The notes beneath the pieces are model-generated. The model did not search any database and had not been told where the DNA came from. It saw nothing but the letters and a program-made list of their open reading frames with translations. Both the position numbers and the translations under genes were made by a program. A DNA stretch of 64,000 bases from Tritrichomonas foetus (lineage: Eukaryota > Parabasalia > Tritrichomonadida > Tritrichomonadidae). The DNA lies in the NCBI GenBank assembly GCA_001839685.1, contig MLAK01000545.1:36206-100205 (forward strand). Reading direction: 5' to 3'. Within the stretch, counting starts at the first letter, position 1. Each line of letters begins with the position of its first letter. This document shows positions 18,142-29,100 of this stretch, piece by piece.

Positions 18142-20760
18142 ATGAAGGGACTCAACCAATACTCCAACTGCAATGTAATACAATCTTTGGATGAGAGAAT
18201 TCATATAGATGCATCATATGAAAACGTTCAATTCCAATCATCTGGGTTAAATGATTTAGAATTATATAAAATAGAATTCACGGGACCTTTTGTTTTATTT
18301 GTTCGAAATAAAGCCCCACAATTCTCTTTATTTGTACCAAATTATACCCCTATGGAAACAAAGGAATCCCCAAATAGGGTATCGTTAAGGTTACTTGCAG
18401 ATCCAAAAGTAGAAGTATCGATTATATTTGCTACTGTTAAAGATGTAACTGACTTTTTAAATACCTTTTTTTATATTTTAGGGGAAATTCAACTTTTTAT
18501 TAAAGAAATAGATCTATCAACATGCTTTTTTGCTGTCAATTATTTTGGCCTGCTTCCTGGAGAAAAAAATACTCAAAATGTGAAAATATCCGCCAAAATT
18601 GATGGGAAAAAAGCATATTTTAAAGCATGTGTATACAACCAATTACCTCACATTCCAAGTAAAAAGAAACACAAAGAGAAAGTTAAAGATACTGTATTTA
18701 CAATTGTACTAAACACTATTACAACAACTGTTTCTCAGCCGATCAAGCTACCAACAATATTTGGAACTGATGCATTTCGACTCATTTCATTCGAAATTTA
18801 TCAGAAAGTAAAAGAAAAAGCATATATTTTATGTAAAACTCCTCAGGAGTCAATGAATCTAGTATTTTCGATCTATATTTTATCAAATTCATATGCTGTT
18901 CAGCAGTATTTATCACGAATACACTGTTCCCAATTGAATCTAACCAACACAATGCCAAGGAGGCAGCATTCTGCAATGAATTCCAAAGAAAGTGGAAAAA
19001 ATGGTGGAATGAATAAATCAAATACTTTAAAACTTCCACAAAACCGAAACAAGGAATACACATTCATTCCAACAAATGAAATAACAATGAAGAATAATTC
19101 TAGATTTGAAACTAATAGTACGATGATTATTATGGATGACATACATCAAGTTAAAAGTAAATCTGATTATTTTGATTCAATTCCTAATCAAGATAATTTT
19201 ATCATTGAAATTGAAGACATTATTCAATCGAATGATAATGAAACTCAACTTCAGCAAAATTTAATGGAAAATGAAAGACTAAATCGAAGCAGATCTAATA
19301 CTATAAAAAGAAAAAATTCAGCTCAAAATCCCAATAACGATCTAGGTTTGTCAGTAGATATAATAGAAAATAACATTTCTTCTCATTCATTTATATCAAA
19401 AAGTAATCTCAAACAAACTAATTTTACGAAAGAGTTACAGAATATTTATGATGAAATCGCCAAAATTCCTAAACAAGAAGCAATAATTATTCCAAGTTTT
19501 AAAGATTATCTTATTGAATTATCACCACCTATGCAGAGTGATTTAGTAGTTCCTATTTACAATCAATTAAACAACTCCTATACTTTTCTTAAAGAATATG
19601 ATACTGATTTTGATTGTATTGAGGAATGTGAAGAAATATTGTCAACAGAAAAGATAATTCATAATTCCAAAGATTTTTACAATGATGAAATTATTGTTGA
19701 TTTTGACTCATTTTTCAATTTTAGTTATTTTCCTCATTTTGATGATCTAGATATTAAAAATGTGAATGAGCCAAAACTAGCATTTCTTGATCACTTGATG
19801 AATGTCATTGAAATTATAAATTCACATAGTATTTCATGCTTATATTCTGATAGTGATATATCACTTCGATTAATTTCTATCATTTCTGCTCTATTCATCA
19901 ATGGATTTAAAGATTATTACAACACAAATGATAGAACCAGTTTTTCACATAACAGCAATTCACCAAATATGCTATTCATTCAAGCTTTGGATGATTTATG
20001 TACACATATACCAGAAATAGATAATATAAAGAGTTTAATAATTCGAAACACTGACTTTTTCACCAGTGCATTTGGACTTACTGTTATAATGTTAAATTAT
20101 AGTCTGTTGATAATTGTACTCAGATGGGTTCAAAAAAATGATTTTTGGACTCATAAATATTATTCTCAATCAGCTATTATTTCTTCATATAATGTAATTG
20201 ATGATGTTATTGTTTTGTTAACACCAATTATTAGTAACATAAAATTTTATTTAAATGATACATTGCTTATGAATGAAAATGCTTTTTCAACATTGGAACC
20301 AGACTTCTATGAAAACATTATTAGAATTCCAGCTTTTAATTATTATAATGTAAATCATAATTCGCCTATCCCAATTTTTGTGGAGGCAATAAATGAACAG
20401 TTCTCTTATGGATTAAAAAATAATATCATGTTTAACTTTTTACTCGACCAGCAAAGAGAGTTTTCATTTATCAGTGAAGTTTCTTCCTTTCATTATTCCT
20501 GCAATGAATGGAAAGATTTTGTTGAAGTCACACATCATTTAAAATCAAACTCATCTTCATTTTTTGGTAAGCCCTTGATTAATGAATGGATATCAATTGC
20601 AATAGAAAAACGATCACTCCATACATGGCTATTATTTTTGGCAGTACATACAAGTATATCAGCCAAATATTATGGAGAATATTCAATGTTCCGTGATCTG
20701 TTTCGATTAAAATATATTCTTTCAGAGATCTCAAAGCTTTTTTCACAGTTAGAGAACTAG
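18142..20760 (+). CDS. Large protein of unknown function
   Basis: An 872-residue protein I do not recognise. Residues 1-260 look like mixed strands and helices (repeated short hydrophobic strands such as GPFVLFVRN and VEVSIIFATVKD), compatible with one or two PH-like or C2-like modules. Residues 270-430 are Ser/Asn/Lys-rich and probably disordered. From about 470 to the end the protein is helical with many Ile/Leu/Phe residues (ISLRLISIISALFING, GLTVIMLNYSLLIIVLRWV); this recalls RUN-type helical domains, but the match is weak. No membrane segment is certain, although the stretch near residues 645-665 is very hydrophobic. There is no functional assignment. Confidence 0.7.
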   Translation: MKGLNQYSNCNVIQSLDERIHIDASYENVQFQSSGLNDLELYKIEFTGPFVLFVRNKAPQFSLFVPNYTPMETKESPNRVSLRLLADPKVEVSIIFATVKDVTDFLNTFFYILGEIQLFIKEIDLSTCFFAVNYFGLLPGEKNTQNVKISAKIDGKKAYFKACVYNQLPHIPSKKKHKEKVKDTVFTIVLNTITTTVSQPIKLPTIFGTDAFRLISFEIYQKVKEKAYILCKTPQESMNLVFSIYILSNSYAVQQYLSRIHCSQLNLTNTMPRRQHSAMNSKESGKNGGMNKSNTLKLPQNRNKEYTFIPTNEITMKNNSRFETNSTMIIMDDIHQVKSKSDYFDSIPNQDNFIIEIEDIIQSNDNETQLQQNLMENERLNRSRSNTIKRKNSAQNPNNDLGLSVDIIENNISSHSFISKSNLKQTNFTKELQNIYDEIAKIPKQEAIIIPSFKDYLIELSPPMQSDLVVPIYNQLNNSYTFLKEYDTDFDCIEECEEILSTEKIIHNSKDFYNDEIIVDFDSFFNFSYFPHFDDLDIKNVNEPKLAFLDHLMNVIEIINSHSISCLYSDSDISLRLISIISALFINGFKDYYNTNDRTSFSHNSNSPNMLFIQALDDLCTHIPEIDNIKSLIIRNTDFFTSAFGLTVIMLNYSLLIIVLRWVQKNDFWTHKYYSQSAIISSYNVIDDVIVLLTPIISNIKFYLNDTLLMNENAFSTLEPDFYENIIRIPAFNYYNVNHNSPIPIFVEAINEQFSYGLKNNIMFNFLLDQQREFSFISEVSSFHYSCNEWKDFVEVTHHLKSNSSSFFGKPLINEWISIAIEKRSLHTWLLFLAVHTSISAKYYGEYSMFRDLFRLKYILSEISKLFSQLEN

Positions 20761-20950
20761 CCATTTAAATGACTATATATTTACTGCGGTTTTTTCTGAA
20801 CATACATTTTGTTAGAAAGAAGAATTAACGATAAAATCACAGAATGATAAAAGCGAAAATAATACACGAAATAAACAAATATAAAATTTATTTTAACATT
20901 TATTCACATTAAAAATATATAAAAATATCTAATAATTCCATACATCAACA

Positions 20951-23900
20951 CTAATGCTGTTGTAATTTTGATCTTAGGTGATTAACTTCTTTCTGTTTTG
21001 CAACTATTTGATGCTTGAAAGCAGAAGCTTGTTCTTTTAGCTTTGTTAATTGTGCTTCTTTCCTCTGTAAAAGTTGATTTAATCGATCAATCGTTCCATT
21101 TGCTTTACCTAATCTCAATTGCATTTCTTCATTTTGTGTTCGGAGAGCCATGATTTTAGCTTCTGCACTTCTCTGTGCTCTAGCAGCGTCTCTTGGCATA
21201 TCTTCATTATCTAAATCATCGATGGTATGCATTGTTCCGGCACCAGGGTCGTTCCTTGCTGGTCGTGCATGCTTCAAATCATAGTTTTCTCGCTTCAAAT
21301 CTTGATATCGTTTTTCAAGATTTCTCATTTTTATGTGTAGTTCTGCATTATAATCTTGCAGTTGATTATCTGTTCCTCTTCTGCGAAGATCAGCTTGAAG
21401 TTCGTCTCTTTCTGCTTCTACAGCCTTTAGTCGCTGTCTGTAATGCATTGCTTGCTTTTGTGCGAGTGCTGAGCTTGCTTTTTCTTCATTTAGTTCATCT
21501 TCAAGTCGTTCTTTAATATGATTCAGTTCTGCAATGCGCGAGGAAACGTTGCTAAGATCTGCACCTTTATCGCTTCCATTTCCATCAACTCTTGATTCTA
21601 CTTGTTGAACATCAATTGCCTCTCTGACTTTAGTATCTGCATATCTATCAGCTTCGTTACGTAAAGCAGTCAGACTTTCTTTATAAACTTCACGCTGATC
21701 ATTCAATTGTTTGTTCAAAGCATCAATTGTTGCTTGCATTTTAGTTCGAATATCAGCTTGTTGCTGAAGTTCAGCATTAACAGCATCAATCATATGTTTA
21801 TTTTGAACAGATTCTTGACGAACTATTTCTAGTTCAGTCTTTAAAGCATTTTGCTTTGCATTGAATATATCCATTTCTTCTTTGGATGGTAAAATAACCG
21901 CATTATTGGCAAAAGAAACTCTTGACAAACGTGGTTTGGTTGCAACTTCAAATGATACTGGTGGTCTTGTCACAATAAGTTCAACAGCCTTCTTCTTCTT
22001 AGTTTGAACCATTCTATCAGTATAATTTGATCTGTCAATTGGCATAAATTGACTTACATTTGTAACTGTTCCAGTCATTAATGAAGATTGTGAACGAGGC
22101 GTTCTTGGACTGTGCAGTGGTGTTTGTGGAATATTTAGTAATGATGGCCTTCTTCCAGCTTTATTGGAGTTATCAATTTCGTTTCTAAGTTGTTCTATAA
22201 TATCATTCATATTATTATTATCATTTGCCATATTATCATATTCTTGATTTAATTCCATAAGTTTCTTTCTTAGTTCTTCTCTTTCATTACAAGCTTCAAT
22301 ATACTTCCGCCTTAATTCAACAACCCATTCATCTCGATCCTGGTCTTCATCTGGTTCTGTATCAAGCAAAACTTCGAGCATTGGAAGTCTCTTTGTTTGA
22401 GCAAAGGCATCTTTCAATTCACCACTTCTGCTAGATTCTGAACCCAAGGTGGCAGTCATACTTTCAGGATCGGGTTTGAATCGTTTCTGCCCATGCTTCT
22501 TCTTTTGTTTCTGTGATAAAATAATTGCGTCATTGGCATTAGCATCAGATTGACGATGTCTTTGTCTAAATGCTCTTTGTGCATGTGACATCTGAACAGG
22601 CTGATCTGCTTCTTCACCTTCAACAACAACTGTTTTAATAGGACGCTGATCTTTTCCAAGAATAACTTTAATCTGGGCTGTTGGACCACGTTCTTTAAGT
22701 AATCTGATTTTATTTTGAAGGTCTCTTGCAGCTTTTTCTGCTCTTAATTTCTCTTCGTCCTGATTTATTATATTATAAGATTGAAGGAATCCTTCAAGAT
22801 CAAAATCAGGGGATACTTTTTGTGATAAACCAACTAAAATTTTATCCATTGAATTTAATTGTGAAACTAGATCAGCAATATGACGATCACGAACATCAAG
22901 CATTGCCCGAAGTTCTTTCATTTCATTTACAGCTTGTGGAAGACCATAAGTACCTTCCATTAGTTTATTTGTCATTACTCGTAAATCATCAATTTCTTTA
23001 GATCTACCATTAACTAATTGTTCTAGATCTTTTACACGTTTATCCGCTGTTAAAAAGTTAGTTTTATAATAATCAAGCTGTTCTCGTAGTGTAGATAGTT
23101 CTTCACCTTTTTCTCTGCTTTTCTCTTCAACTCGTTGACGATAAGTTTCAACTTGCTGAATTAAATCGCCTTTTGCTCTATGGAAATTGACAATCTCTTC
23201 TTCTCTTTGATCAACTTCTTTTTGGAGTCTTTCAATTGTTAAATTTCTCTTGTTTAAAGCATCTGTTAATCTTTGTGCACGACGCTCTTCTTCTTCTAAT
23301 TGAAGGATTCGCATTTTAAGGTCTTGAACTTTATCTTTATAAGCTTGAAGCTCAGCTTGAACACTTTCGAAAACATGTGTTTGATCATTCAAAGTAGAAT
23401 TAAGTCCATCATTTTTACCTTGTTCAGGAAGATTGATTATGCTTCCTCCACTTTTTTTCAACTTGGCAATGATGTTTTCTAATTTAATACATTTCCCTTG
23501 TAATGATGTAACGTTGCCTTCAACTTCAGCAATATATTGTGTTCTTTCAACTAATACATTTGTTATTTCTTTTTCACGTTCGATTAAAACTTCAACAACG
23601 TTATTCATTTCGTCAATTCGATTTTTCATTTGTGAGCATTGAGCTGTTGCAATATTTTTTTCTTCTAAATATTTCAAAGAATCTTTTTTCTTTTTATCAA
23701 TTTCATCTTCCAAAAGTTTAATTCTTTTTTGAAATGTTGTAATTTTGTCTTCAAATGCTTTTTTTTCACGAACTCCGCTTGTCATGTCAGAATTTGCTCG
23801 TTGAATTTGTGATTCTAATGCTAAAATTTTCGCATTGCCATTCTGTAAACTGGTTTCTAACTCTCTCACTCGTCGAGTTAATTGCGTATTTTTATCTATT

Positions 23901-24082
23901 TCTTCACGTAGTTGATTTTCCATTTTGGTAATATCATCGGGTGAAAGCTGGGCGCCAGATTCGTAAATTCTTAAGCGATCTCGTAAAGTACTGTTTTCGT
24001 CTTGAAGATCCGATATCTTCTCTTCTAGTGGCCGAATCAGGTCCCCTACCATCATCTCAAGCTCAGGAGGGAGTCCTGACAT
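20951..24082 (-). CDS. Long coiled-coil protein
   Basis: A 1043-residue protein that is coiled coil over most of its length: about residues 12-470, 590-640 and 720-1043 show heptad patterns rich in Glu, Lys, Arg, Leu and Gln. The breaks at about 475-560 and 650-720 are Pro/Ser-rich and basic. No motor, kinase or membrane domain is present. Proteins of this build in flagellates are usually basal-body, centrosomal or axonemal scaffolds, which is inference only. It sits tail-to-tail with the unknown gene ending at 20760, with 190 bases between. The start at 24082 (MSGLPPELEM) is the only sensible one. Confidence 0.8.
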   Translation of the reverse strand: MSGLPPELEMMVGDLIRPLEEKISDLQDENSTLRDRLRIYESGAQLSPDDITKMENQLREEIDKNTQLTRRVRELETSLQNGNAKILALESQIQRANSDMTSGVREKKAFEDKITTFQKRIKLLEDEIDKKKKDSLKYLEEKNIATAQCSQMKNRIDEMNNVVEVLIEREKEITNVLVERTQYIAEVEGNVTSLQGKCIKLENIIAKLKKSGGSIINLPEQGKNDGLNSTLNDQTHVFESVQAELQAYKDKVQDLKMRILQLEEEERRAQRLTDALNKRNLTIERLQKEVDQREEEIVNFHRAKGDLIQQVETYRQRVEEKSREKGEELSTLREQLDYYKTNFLTADKRVKDLEQLVNGRSKEIDDLRVMTNKLMEGTYGLPQAVNEMKELRAMLDVRDRHIADLVSQLNSMDKILVGLSQKVSPDFDLEGFLQSYNIINQDEEKLRAEKAARDLQNKIRLLKERGPTAQIKVILGKDQRPIKTVVVEGEEADQPVQMSHAQRAFRQRHRQSDANANDAIILSQKQKKKHGQKRFKPDPESMTATLGSESSRSGELKDAFAQTKRLPMLEVLLDTEPDEDQDRDEWVVELRRKYIEACNEREELRKKLMELNQEYDNMANDNNNMNDIIEQLRNEIDNSNKAGRRPSLLNIPQTPLHSPRTPRSQSSLMTGTVTNVSQFMPIDRSNYTDRMVQTKKKKAVELIVTRPPVSFEVATKPRLSRVSFANNAVILPSKEEMDIFNAKQNALKTELEIVRQESVQNKHMIDAVNAELQQQADIRTKMQATIDALNKQLNDQREVYKESLTALRNEADRYADTKVREAIDVQQVESRVDGNGSDKGADLSNVSSRIAELNHIKERLEDELNEEKASSALAQKQAMHYRQRLKAVEAERDELQADLRRRGTDNQLQDYNAELHIKMRNLEKRYQDLKRENYDLKHARPARNDPGAGTMHTIDDLDNEDMPRDAARAQRSAEAKIMALRTQNEEMQLRLGKANGTIDRLNQLLQRKEAQLTKLKEQASAFKHQIVAKQKEVNHLRSKLQQH

Positions 24083-24539
24083 TTTCGAATCTGAAGAATC
24101 AAAATTTTAGCACGACGGTTTTCCTTCAAAAAGTTCATTTAAGAATTTATTACTTAAACGTACATAAAATCACGTTTTTTTAATGACCAAATATCATTTT
24201 AAAAGTTGACACCATACTATTTTCTGTCACTTAACTTACAATTTTCAAGTGTGGAACTTTCTCATGAAGAAAGAAATCCAAAAAAGCAACGTATGTTTTC
24301 TAGGCATCACTGTTAACACCAGGATCAAGAGAAGAATGATCTAAATTATCTCTTATTAATAATAAAAAGTTATTATGGTCAAATTTTTGAACAATTTGAT
24401 CATAACAGTGATGCATCATGTTTTCAACAATCAAAGATTTTTATTATATTAAAAATGATTCATAAAAAACATTTACTATAATATAATAAAAACAAAACAA
24501 GGAGTTCATAAGAAAGAACTAAATGAGTTAATAAATGAA
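24083..24539. other. Intergenic, no gene seen
   Basis: 457 bases of AT-rich sequence between two minus-strand genes, holding the upstream region of the coiled-coil gene and the 3' flank of the glycosyltransferase gene. No repeat or motif stands out. Confidence 0.45.
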
Positions 24540-25454
24540 TTAAAATAATTCGAGATAGTGTTTCACTTCTTGAGCTAAGTCAAACCATTGATACATGAAA
24601 GATTTGGCTTTATTTGATATATTCACGGATTGAATCTGTTTTTTATTACTAGCATAAAGTGCCTTTTTAGAACGATGCATGAAATGAGCCATCACAACGT
24701 TTTCGATTTCTGTCGCAACCTGAAATCGACTTTCATTATCTTGAACAGCATGAATCATTAGATTGAATTTATATGGCATAACCAAAACTTCATTTCTTGG
24801 ATAACAAAATGTATGACACCAATCATCATAAAAATTATAAGCTAATGATTGAGTGCAATTAATGAAATAATTCATTTTGCCAGATTGGCGAATTTTTTTC
24901 AGATTGTAATGAATGATACCAGAATTTATCCATCTTCCAGGAAAAATATCTAAAGTTGAACAACCTGCAAAATAAAATCTGTCAATATTATAATGATACA
25001 CTTCAGAAAAAGGCCTAATGGCCATCATGTCAACATCTAAATAAACAACATCATCGATCTCCAAAATCGAAGAAAGATAAAGTTTGGCCATAATAAGAGG
25101 AGGCCATCTTGTTCGATAATTTTTGAAAAGAAATGATGATTCATTTACTAAATAGAAATGAATCCTTGCATGTCCAATTCGAATGATTTGTGCCAATTTA
25201 TTGTAATAAAAATAATTTCCATTTTCACCCATGGGATTTATGATATGAAATTCAAATGCAGTATTTGGTTCTTTCTTCAAAATTGAGTACATAGAAACTG
25301 CTGCTTTGTCCCACACTTTTTGATTAAAAATATAGCAAATTTGAAAATGTTTTTTGGCTGCATAAAATGTAGATTCGGATTGTTTTACTACTTTCATAAG
25401 GTGCTTGCGGAAATAATAGATATACGGCCCGATAAATAGAGAAATTAGAATCAT
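24540..25454 (-). CDS. GT8-family glycosyltransferase, type II membrane protein
   Basis: A 304-residue protein with the features of glycosyltransferase family 8. A hydrophobic segment at residues 1-15 (MILISLFIGPYIYYF) followed by basic residues suggests a signal anchor in the ER or Golgi. The metal/nucleotide-sugar DXD motif is seen as YLDVDMMAI; an NSGIIHYNL motif follows, typical of the acceptor-site region in this family. It should transfer a hexose from a UDP-sugar to glycan or glycolipid in the secretory pathway; donor and acceptor cannot be told. The frame extends 14 codons upstream to a GTG, but ATG 25454 gives the membrane anchor directly and is preferred. Length is typical of short eukaryotic GT8 proteins. 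Confidence 0.85.
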   Translation of the reverse strand: MILISLFIGPYIYYFRKHLMKVVKQSESTFYAAKKHFQICYIFNQKVWDKAAVSMYSILKKEPNTAFEFHIINPMGENGNYFYYNKLAQIIRIGHARIHFYLVNESSFLFKNYRTRWPPLIMAKLYLSSILEIDDVVYLDVDMMAIRPFSEVYHYNIDRFYFAGCSTLDIFPGRWINSGIIHYNLKKIRQSGKMNYFINCTQSLAYNFYDDWCHTFCYPRNEVLVMPYKFNLMIHAVQDNESRFQVATEIENVVMAHFMHRSKKALYASNKKQIQSVNISNKAKSFMYQWFDLAQEVKHYLELF

Positions 25455-26113
25455 TGGCTCAATACATTCAAATACTAGAAAATGGTTTAAATACACAAAT
25501 TATTATCGGCATATTCAATTTTGAATGATATGGTGATTAACTCTATACAAAAATTATAAATTGAACATGATTTTGGCCCTTCATTTCACCTGAGAGTTTA
25601 TTATGAGATATGATGATGGATAAATTGAGACATATTTGAAAATATTAGAAAAAGTTCACCAACATTTATTAAGAAGTATTTATATTTATCCAATATGATT
25701 CCTGTGAATCTCTGATCTCAATTCATAAAGCATTTTTGATAAAGATATTATGTGATTATTATAAATATTATATATTTGGATATATTTCGTAATTGTAAAA
25801 TCTAATACCAAATAATAGAATAGAAAAATCAAAATTATATTTTGTGAAATTAGGTAATTTTATATACTATCCAACCATTTATATTTTCAAATATAATATA
25901 CGTATCAAATCGATTATTATGTAGTTTACGAAAAAAATTATTTGAGTCATTTGTCACCAGTGTGTTAGAACAACGGTACGAAACGAAACGTCTAGGTGAA
26001 TAACAAATAAAAAACAAAAATAAAAAGAAACAAATAGTATAAATTTTATTTGTATTACTAACAATTAATCTATATAAACAATTATTATAATCATAAATAA
26101 AAAAATAAAATCA
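25455..26113. other. Intergenic, no gene seen
   Basis: About 660 bases between two minus-strand genes. It is strongly AT-rich, with GAAAAAGTT at 25648 and no open frame worth calling. Confidence 0.45.
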
Positions 26114-29100
26114 TTATTCTTGATTTTTTCGAAGAACAGGATCGATTTCCTGTTCTCTTTGATCAAGTTCTTCTCGAATGAGTGAAAGTTCATATTGAAA
26201 ATCTTTCATCATTTTTGCTGATAAAGCAACAAGTTCATCATTTCTTCCTGTGTTGTAAAGTTTGCAATTCGTTTCAATAAGTTTAACATCTGAATAAAAC
26301 TTCGAAATTGTAGTATATTCAAGATTATTAGTTTTTCTTTCAATATCTTCAAAACACATTGGATTTGATACAAAATTATGATAATCTGGAACATCTTTCT
26401 TTAAGACTGGTTTCTTAAATACCCAGAATTCATCACCAGGCCTTTGTAAAAGTTTAGCGAGAAGCTTTTTAAGAAGATCATTAAAGATAACAACTGGGTT
26501 TTGACGTCCAATTCGTCTATGTATTACAGTAACTTCTTGTTCATCATCATCATCATCATCACTTCCATCTCCAGTTGCTACGTTACCACCACTCATTCCA
26601 GAGACACCAGAAGATGATTTCTTCTTCTTTGAGTGACTTCTTCCAACTTTTTGCTCAAATATTTTGAACCTTTCACTGGCTTCTGCAATCTTTTGCATAA
26701 TTTCAGGTGTTAAATGGAATGTCAAGTTGTTACTACCAGTATCATTTACAAGTTGCATTTGATGATGTACTGTTAAATATGATTGAACTGGTGCTTTTGC
26801 ACCCTTCTTTCGAACAGCTGCTCTTGTTCGACGAACTTTATCGAGCAATGTTTTATGCTTGATCTTTAAGATATACTCTTCAAGATCTTCTGAACTTGAT
26901 GGTGCCTTTTGTCCTTGATCTGGATAAACATCAGCTGTGTTTCTCTTTAATGCTTCAATCTGATGTGGGGAGCGGCGCCAATGAACTTCAACATGAAGAC
27001 CATCAACTCTATTCCATGATACATTAATTAATTTAGCAACAGTTCGCATATTCGTATTCGAGAAACCAAGTTTATCCCAATCGATTTTAGTTGAACATGT
27101 ACAAATTCCATATGGAACTAATTCTGGTGGATCACCAGTATTTGATTGAACATGCCTTACTTCATCTTCATTTTCTATGATTTCAAAACCTTCTTCATTT
27201 TCATCATCATTTCGATCTTCTCTCATCATTTGAAGTGAAATATCATCGAGAATATTGCCATCATCGAATTGTTCATCGCTACCAACAGGATTAGATGTGT
27301 TAATGAATGAGAGGTTATTTTCAAACGTTGCTTGATATTGTTTCTTATAGGCATCAAGTGAAGCTGCATAATCATTTCGTGGTCCTCTGGAGTAGTTTTG
27401 CGCCAATTCTGAAGTATTTCCGTCTTGTTTCTGACGGTTTGCAAGTTGTCTCAGAAGATCGACTTGTTTCCAACGACTTGTTTCGTCAATTACATTTGGT
27501 GGAACACCAAGTGCCAAAAGCTTTTCTCTAAGTTCACGTAAAGTCAAAGATCTTAAATCAGCATCAGTTCCAGCAAGCTGTCTTCGTGAAACAGGCGGTG
27601 GATCCTTTCCATCAATATTTTCACTTTTACCGCGACGTGATTTACTTCTCATGATTTGTGAACCATCATCTGCATGTTCAATCTGAACGGCATGGCCTTG
27701 AAAAGCCTTAGTGAAGTTATCTGTACGTGCCCATGGGGTTTTCATTAGTTCAATTTCAATTTTTTCGGCGACTTTTCGAGTAAGTTCGCCCCTTAAGTTT
27801 TGAATCTGTTGATAAACACGCTTTGAACGAGTTAGGATATTCACTCCATTCTTCCGAAGCTTCCATTGACCAACAAGCATTGACTGATACCTGCAGACCA
27901 TTTCTGGACTAATTTCAATCATTGAGAATTGTTGATCAAGATTCACATCTTTCTTTTCCCAGAACCCACTTCCTTGCTCTCTTCGGCATTTTGCAAATCC
28001 TCTTAAAACCGTTCGAATTTTTGGATCATTCACTCCGGGGAAGTATTCTTGTTGAATTCTAGAAACAGTGATTTTCCTTCGTCCTGGATATTGTTCAGTA
28101 CCTCGGAAAATGTTAATTAAAATTGCTTTAATGAAATCCATGTGGAAATCTTGAGCTGTTTTCGTTGCAGGCCTCATAACCACTTGTCGAGGCTCAAGAA
28201 AACCTGCACAGTAAATTGCTTTAAATTTGCGAATATAAAAGATTGGCTTTTTGATTGATTTAACAAGCAAAAAGTCGGTCATATTTACTGGATGTTCAGC
28301 AACAGGAACGCTATATAATAAACAATTGATTGAAGGAATCGGCTCGTTCCTTGGAATCTGTGCAATAAATGGTGCAGTTTGATCAGGTTCAAGGATATGC
28401 ATGTTTTCAAGATTCTGTTTTGGATAATCATGGGGCGTTTGTTTATGCCAATAAGTGATGAACCTTGAAGCCATTCCAACATTCATTATAAACGGCAAAG
28501 CTTCCATTGTATGTTCAACAACAATAAGTCCGCCTCTGCGACCACTTAAACTTTGAAGATCTTTTAAAAATGGAGAAATTGCAGCTTCGCCGTTTTCACC
28601 AAAATCATATTCCATTTTATAGGTAACTTTTAATTTATGATTAATGAATGGTTCAGTATTGAATTTAGGGTGATGGAAGTTCTCAAAATCGGTGATATTT
28701 GGTTCAATCAAAGACATGTTTAAAGCTGGATCAGAATGTCTTAAATTCAAGTCTAATCTAGAATCTTTCGATACAAAAAGTTCAGAGTAATAATTGGTGT
28801 TTTCAAAGTTCATATCGTCCCATTTCCTAATTTTTCGTTGTTCACCATTTCGTTGCTCGTTTACATCGGTAAATTTAATCCTTCGATCTGATCGATCTAA
28901 TACAAGTGGTATATTTGGACATTGGTCTGGCTCCCAAATAATCGACCATAGTGCTTTTTCAGCATATTGATTAAAATACATTTTAAGAATTTGTGGTGGT
29001 TGGTTATTTCGTTGTTGGCTATTTTGGCTTTGTTGCTGTTGTAATTGTCGACTCTGTAATTGAGCATGAGTTAATAAAGATGATGTTGAAGGGGATGGTG